Assembly: GCA_016209895.1 (NCBI GenBank)
Contig: JACQVH010000163.1
Coordinates: 1 to 55,822, forward strand
Reading direction: 5' to 3'
DNA from: Candidatus Hydrogenedentota bacterium
GTDB taxonomy: Bacteria > Hydrogenedentota > Hydrogenedentia > Hydrogenedentales > SLHB01
Length of the DNA: 55,822 nucleotides
In this document: in pieces, positions 52,673-55,822 of the stretch
Layout: each line of letters begins with the position of its first letter
Position numbering within the stretch: position 1 is the stretch's first letter
The notes under the pieces: generated by a model
Database searches by the model: none
What the model saw: the letters and a program-made list of their open reading frames with translations, nothing else
What the model was told of the DNA's origin: nothing
Position numbers and translations under genes: made by a program

Positions 52673-53978
52673 TTCTCGGCCCCCAACTCGGTCCTTCACA
52701 CCGCAAATTCAGGTTGGGAATCGCACGCTGCTCCCCGGTCTCGACGTTGACCGTCCAGAGTTGCGACTGACCCGTCCGCGTGGACGCGAACACCAGATGG
52801 CGGGAGTCCGCCGACCAACTGGGAGACTCATTCGTGCCGCCGGAGGCCGTCAATTGGCGGGGGTTGGCCCCCGAGGCATCCATGACGTAGATTTGGATAC
52901 CGCTGCCGGAACGCTCCACCACGTACGCGATCAACTTGCCGTCCGGTGACCACACCGGATGCGTCGCTTTGCCCCCCTGGTACGACACCCGGCGCACGTT
53001 GCCACCCTCGGCGCTCATGACGAAGATCTGCGTCGCCCCACTGCGCTCGCTCGCAAATGCAATTTCGTTGCCGCTCGGACTGAACGACGGCGACGTGTCA
53101 ATCGCGCGGTCATTGGTCAGCCGCTGGGCCCCCGAACCGTCCGCGTTCACCCGGTATACCTCGACGTTTGCGTCCTTACTCAGCACGATCGCCAATGTAT
53201 TGCCGTCCGGCGCCCACGTCGGCGCGCAATTCAGCCCCACTTTCTTCGACAACGGCTGCGATGCCCCGGAGGCCAGATTCAGGATATACAGAAACGGATA
53301 CCGGTCCTTGTACGACAGGTACGCGATTCGGCCCCCGTCCGGCGACAGGCACGGCATAATGCTGATCGAATTGTGCTTGGTCACCTGCGTCAGATTGGCC
53401 CCGTCATAGTCTGCCATGTAGACTTCCTTCTTCCCCGACGGCCCCGCGCTGAAACAGATTTGGGACGTAGCAATGCCCGGGACGCCGGTAAGATATCGAA
53501 CGATCTCGTCCGAGAACTGGTGCGCCACGAGCCGCAGCCACTTCTGCTCCGCCTCGAACTTCTTGCCCACCACTTGGTTCCCGGACAAGACGTCGAATAG
53601 CCGGCATTCGGCGCTGACCCGGTTGCTCTGCGTGGTGACGTAGGCGTACACCAATTGTTCGATGCCCGTCTTTTTCCACGCCTCGAAATCCACGTGGGTC
53701 GCGTCCGAGGTGAATCCGGTGAAGCCTTTCGGGTAGGACTCTCGCGGAAGGATCGTCACCGACCCGGTAAATTCGAGGTCATAGGTGACAACCTGCGCCA
53801 ACTCCTTGCCCAAGGCCTCCTGGCCCGGCGCCGCCGCAAAATCCGGCACGGCGATCGGGATGCGTTTATCAATGGCCCCTTCCGTGGTGATCCGGACCGG
53901 CTGATCCGCCGCCCGTCCCGCCCCACCGATGGCAAAGACGATCACGTTCACCACAACGGTCAATCGTAATGACTTCAC
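52665..53978 (-). CDS. tolB: TolB beta-propeller protein
   Basis: Periplasmic component of the Tol-Pal system, 437 residues. It has a signal peptide (MKSLRLTVVVNVIVFAIGGA), the N-terminal TolB domain (IPIAVPDFAAAPGQEALGKE; KTGIEQLVYAYVTTQSNRVS) and a six-bladed propeller of WD-like blades (MPCLSPDGGRIAYLSYKDRY; SPSFSPSGNEIAFASERSGA; HPVWSPDGKLIAYVVERSGS), ending EGPSWGPRRE. It binds Pal and links the outer membrane to peptidoglycan. The TolA-like gene ends 21 bases upstream on the same strand, so they are one operon. A Pal-like protein is encoded far away at 10.3 kb. Confidence 0.92.
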   Translation of the reverse strand: MKSLRLTVVVNVIVFAIGGAGRAADQPVRITTEGAIDKRIPIAVPDFAAAPGQEALGKELAQVVTYDLEFTGSVTILPRESYPKGFTGFTSDATHVDFEAWKKTGIEQLVYAYVTTQSNRVSAECRLFDVLSGNQVVGKKFEAEQKWLRLVAHQFSDEIVRYLTGVPGIATSQICFSAGPSGKKEVYMADYDGANLTQVTKHNSISIMPCLSPDGGRIAYLSYKDRYPFLYILNLASGASQPLSKKVGLNCAPTWAPDGNTLAIVLSKDANVEVYRVNADGSGAQRLTNDRAIDTSPSFSPSGNEIAFASERSGATQIFVMSAEGGNVRRVSYQGGKATHPVWSPDGKLIAYVVERSGSGIQIYVMDASGANPRQLTASGGTNESPSWSADSRHLVFASTRTGQSQLWTVNVETGEQRAIPNLNLRCEGPSWGPRRE

Positions 53979-53999
53979 GATGCTCTCCTTCTTATTCCG

Positions 54000-54731
54000 T
54001 TATCTGACCAAGGTAAAGACGTACACCACCTCTTGTTCCGTGCCCTTGAAATCGTCCGGCAACGGCGGCAAGGGCGCGGCTAACCGGATCGCGCGAGCGC
54101 CCGAAAGCCCCAACTCCTCGTCGCTCGCGTGCTTTACGATCTCCGGCTCTCCCATTAAGTTTCCCTCCCGGTCCACCCAGAAGGATATCATCGCCTGATT
54201 GTTTTCGATATCCAGCCGAATGCCCGCCGGAGGCTGCCAGAACTTCTCCACTTTGCGCTGGACCAACCGCGCCCACGCGCTCAACTCGTTCGGCAGACCC
54301 TCCTTCACCGTAACCCCGGTCTGTTTGGAAACTTCCGGTTTTGGCTCCGCCTTCGCCAACTGTGTCGGCTTGGGTTTGGGTTTAGGCGCCTCCTTCGGCT
54401 TAGGCTCTTCCTTCGGTTTCTCCTCTTCCTTCGGCTTCAGAGCGGGCTTGGGCTTGGGTTCGGGTTTAGGTTCCTCTTTCGGCGGTTCCGGCGGAGGCGG
54501 CGGCTCCCGCACCGGTTCCGATGGCGGCGCTACCGGTGGTTCCGGCGTCTCGACCGGCGAATCCGTCACAAAACGCACCTCGTACACCGGAGCCGAAGGC
54601 ATAATTGGCGCGGCGTACCACCGGAATCCCAAACTCAATAGCACTCCCAAATGGACCGCCATCGAAATCCCAATGGCCCGTCGAAGACTGGCCGACTCGC
54701 CATCGTGTCGGATTGAATACAGGTAGCTCAT
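54000..54731 (-). CDS. TolA/TonB-like protein with Pro-Lys-Glu-rich linker
   Basis: A 243-residue envelope protein. The N-terminal membrane helix is AIGISMAVHLGVLLSLGFRW. Residues ~45-140 are a rigid Pro/Glu/Lys linker (PPPPPEPPKEEPKPEPKPKP), and the C-terminal ~90 residues form a TonB/TolA-C-type domain (LVQRKVEKFWQPPAGIRLDI, NQAMISFWVDREGNLMGEPE). Position directly upstream of tolB supports a TolA role. The Shine-Dalgarno is weak (gggtcaattgcgaattc). The start ATG is the first available; no alternative is better. Confidence 0.85.
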   Translation of the reverse strand: MSYLYSIRHDGESASLRRAIGISMAVHLGVLLSLGFRWYAAPIMPSAPVYEVRFVTDSPVETPEPPVAPPSEPVREPPPPPEPPKEEPKPEPKPKPALKPKEEEKPKEEPKPKEAPKPKPKPTQLAKAEPKPEVSKQTGVTVKEGLPNELSAWARLVQRKVEKFWQPPAGIRLDIENNQAMISFWVDREGNLMGEPEIVKHASDEELGLSGARAIRLAAPLPPLPDDFKGTEQEVVYVFTLVR

Positions 54732-55552
54732 GAATTCGCAATTGACCCTGAATAAGGCCGACAGGAGTCAGTAGTGAAAATGGTGCGAAGGCGCAAGTTA
54801 TGCCCGGCGCGGCTTGTTTCGGCCATCAACCCACAAGGTGATGCGTGTTCGCCCGGTAACTCGCCCCTAATCTGACTCCTGTCTTCTGACTCCTACTGCT
54901 GTTTCTAGGTGAGCCGTTCCCAATCATACCCCGCCCTTTCGGTCCGGTCAATCCCAACCACAACGGGTGGTAGTAGACCTTCGGAACTGCTTCGTTTCTT
55001 GTATCCCCCCGATCCTTGCAGAGTTCCTCCCTGCTGGCGACCTCGAGGTACAGCCTACGCTAACGGGCAGAAGACACGGAAGAAGATGCGACGCAAGCTG
55101 CACGCTCTGGAGTGCGGCGGCTGAGACGCCGCTTTGGCCTGCGGCGGAGCCGCTTCACGCCCAAACCGAGTCATTGATACCCCAACCAATGTGGGGTGCC
55201 GAAGCCCGCTCCGCCGCTAGGGAGGGTGCATGTCCCCGCGCTCCACGATTGGCCCAAACCACAATAAATAGGGACAGTCACCGTTTATTTCAACCTCTTA
55301 GCGCTTTTTCCGAATAAACGGTGACTCCTATTTAATCATTTTCCATTTTGCGGTTTAAACCTAAACTCTCGATCTCCTGTTCTTAGTTGCTCTATTGAAA
55401 TATTGAATCACTACATATATTAACTTTGAACATAGTCGTAAAATGTAGCTCGTAAGTTCCCAAGCATAATAACCAACTGAAGATATTACAGCCGCGAGGA
55501 GTTCGCCCAAAAGATCAATAAGGGCCGAAATCACTACTTAACCATCCTCAGC
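54732..55552. other. 820-base gap with inverted repeats and no supportable gene
   Basis: GACAGGAGTCAG (54760-54771) and its complement CTGACTCCTGTC (54872-54883) form a 12-bp inverted repeat that flanks about 100 bases, with a second looser copy ending at 54898. A GC-rich stretch (55085-55160, gtgcggcggctgagacgccg) resembles widespread intergenic repeats. Short frames on both strands (near 54909-55317) lack ribosome binding sites and family features. The REP-like palindrome at 55264-55336 is separate. Confidence 0.6.
55264..55336. repeat. REP-like palindrome associated with RAYT transposase
   Basis: AGTCACCGTTTATT (55276-55289) and AATAAACGGTGACT (55313-55326) are exact complements around a 23-base loop. 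Flanks (aaatagggac on the left, cctattta on the right) extend the symmetry with a two-base gap. This word is typical of repeats that accompany REP-associated tyrosine transposases, one of which lies 216 bases away. Confidence 0.75.
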
Positions 55553-55822
55553 CTAGCCCCTTTCAACTTCCACGAAATGAGCGCCTTTCCGCCAGCCTTT
55601 CTGCCGCCCAATCGGTAGCGCCCGCACGCACCGGCCGAGCCGATGCTCGAGCTTGCTTAAGAACGAATCGCCGCCGAGCGGGCGACCGCTGTGTGTCCCC
55701 CCGCGAATCTCCTTCTCGACGACCTTGTCACGCGCCACCGCTTTCAATGTGGCTTTCCACTCCTTGGCCGGCACCCGCACCCGCCCCGCGCGCACCGGAT
55801 TCAATTCCACGTAGGCCAGACC
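55553..55822 (-). CDS. REP-associated tyrosine transposase (RAYT/IS200-like), C-terminal part
   Basis: The frame runs into the right edge, so only the last 89 residues are seen. GLAYVELNPVRAGRV is the hallmark of RAYT/transposase_17-type Y1 proteins (form: YVELNPVRAGLV); the tail has HSGRPLGGDSFLSKLEHRLG, another family mark. The catalytic HUH and Tyr motifs would lie outside the window. RAYTs are domesticated IS200-like enzymes that copy REP palindromes, and such a palindrome is just downstream. Whether the gene is intact cannot be judged. Confidence 0.82.
   Translation of the reverse strand, partial: GLAYVELNPVRAGRVRVPAKEWKATLKAVARDKVVEKEIRGGTHSGRPLGGDSFLSKLEHRLGRCVRALPIGRQKGWRKGAHFVEVERG

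Noticed and set aside
54909-55317. Short plus-strand frames in the right-hand gap
   Set aside because: No Shine-Dalgarno, overlapping in two frames, and the DNA resembles common intergenic repeats.

Overview
The window is a bacterial chromosome segment of fairly high GC with mixed gene strands and no tRNA, rRNA or CRISPR array that I could find. The gene mix suggests a Gram-negative from an uncultivated, planctomycete-like lineage: TAT-exported Gfo/Idh/MocA oxidoreductases with DUF1080 proteins, a ceramidase-like protein, very long secreted proteins ending in dockerin-type repeats, a Tol/Pal envelope system, and gene-tail repeats of 7-9 bp units. Candidatus Hydrogenedentota is my best guess. 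This is inference from gene content, not a phylogenetic result.

Layout. (1) 1-6062: pyruvate dehydrogenase operon (aceE partial at the left edge, aceF, lpd) followed by a ceramidase-like gene. (2) 6139-9174: the classic yicC-gmk-rpoZ-coaBC housekeeping block behind a likely sigma70 promoter. (3) 9196-12010, minus strand: xerD, an OmpA/Pal-like protein with its own terminator, a sigma-region-4-like regulator, and a probable 43-residue small protein with its own promoter and terminator. (4) 12365-18817: REC-histidine kinase hybrid, hotdog thioesterase, DCC protein, methyltransferase, HAD phosphatase and a fused epimerase-aminotransferase, separated by structured repeats. (5) 18952-23764: SprT-like protein, ECF sigma factor with coupled membrane anti-sigma factor, then six tandem short genes. 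These six share a 15-residue N-terminal block and have unrelated C-terminal bodies; they are the most novel feature here. (6) 23840-27837, minus: two Gfo/Idh/MocA proteins around a double DUF1080 protein, probably extracytoplasmic 3-keto-glycoside metabolism. (7) 28034-31888: a frameshifted PIN toxin with a small partner, then guaB-guaA behind a near-consensus promoter. (8) 31897-47437: DUF2442, a 2101-residue secreted protein (SBBP repeats, Ig-like modules, a caspase/legumain-like Cys-His domain, dockerin), small accessory genes, a lipoprotein, and an RHS protein. An in-frame TAG separates the RHS protein from a C-terminal toxin-like domain, which overlaps a mini YD-dockerin gene. (9) 47645-55822: PhyH dioxygenase, YgiT zinc finger, metY, TonB-like protein and TolQ/ExbB on plus; four-helix-bundle protein, tolB and tolA/tonB on minus; then a RAYT-type transposase cut by the right edge beside its REP-like palindrome.

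How the genes work together: PDH feeds acetyl-CoA; guaBA, gmk and rpoZ form a guanine-nucleotide and transcription core; the TolQ, TolA-like, TolB and Pal-like proteins would form an envelope-tethering machine, but no TolR/ExbD is visible. Accessory DNA (toxin-antitoxin remnants, RHS-CT, REP/RAYT, structured repeats) is scattered between housekeeping blocks.
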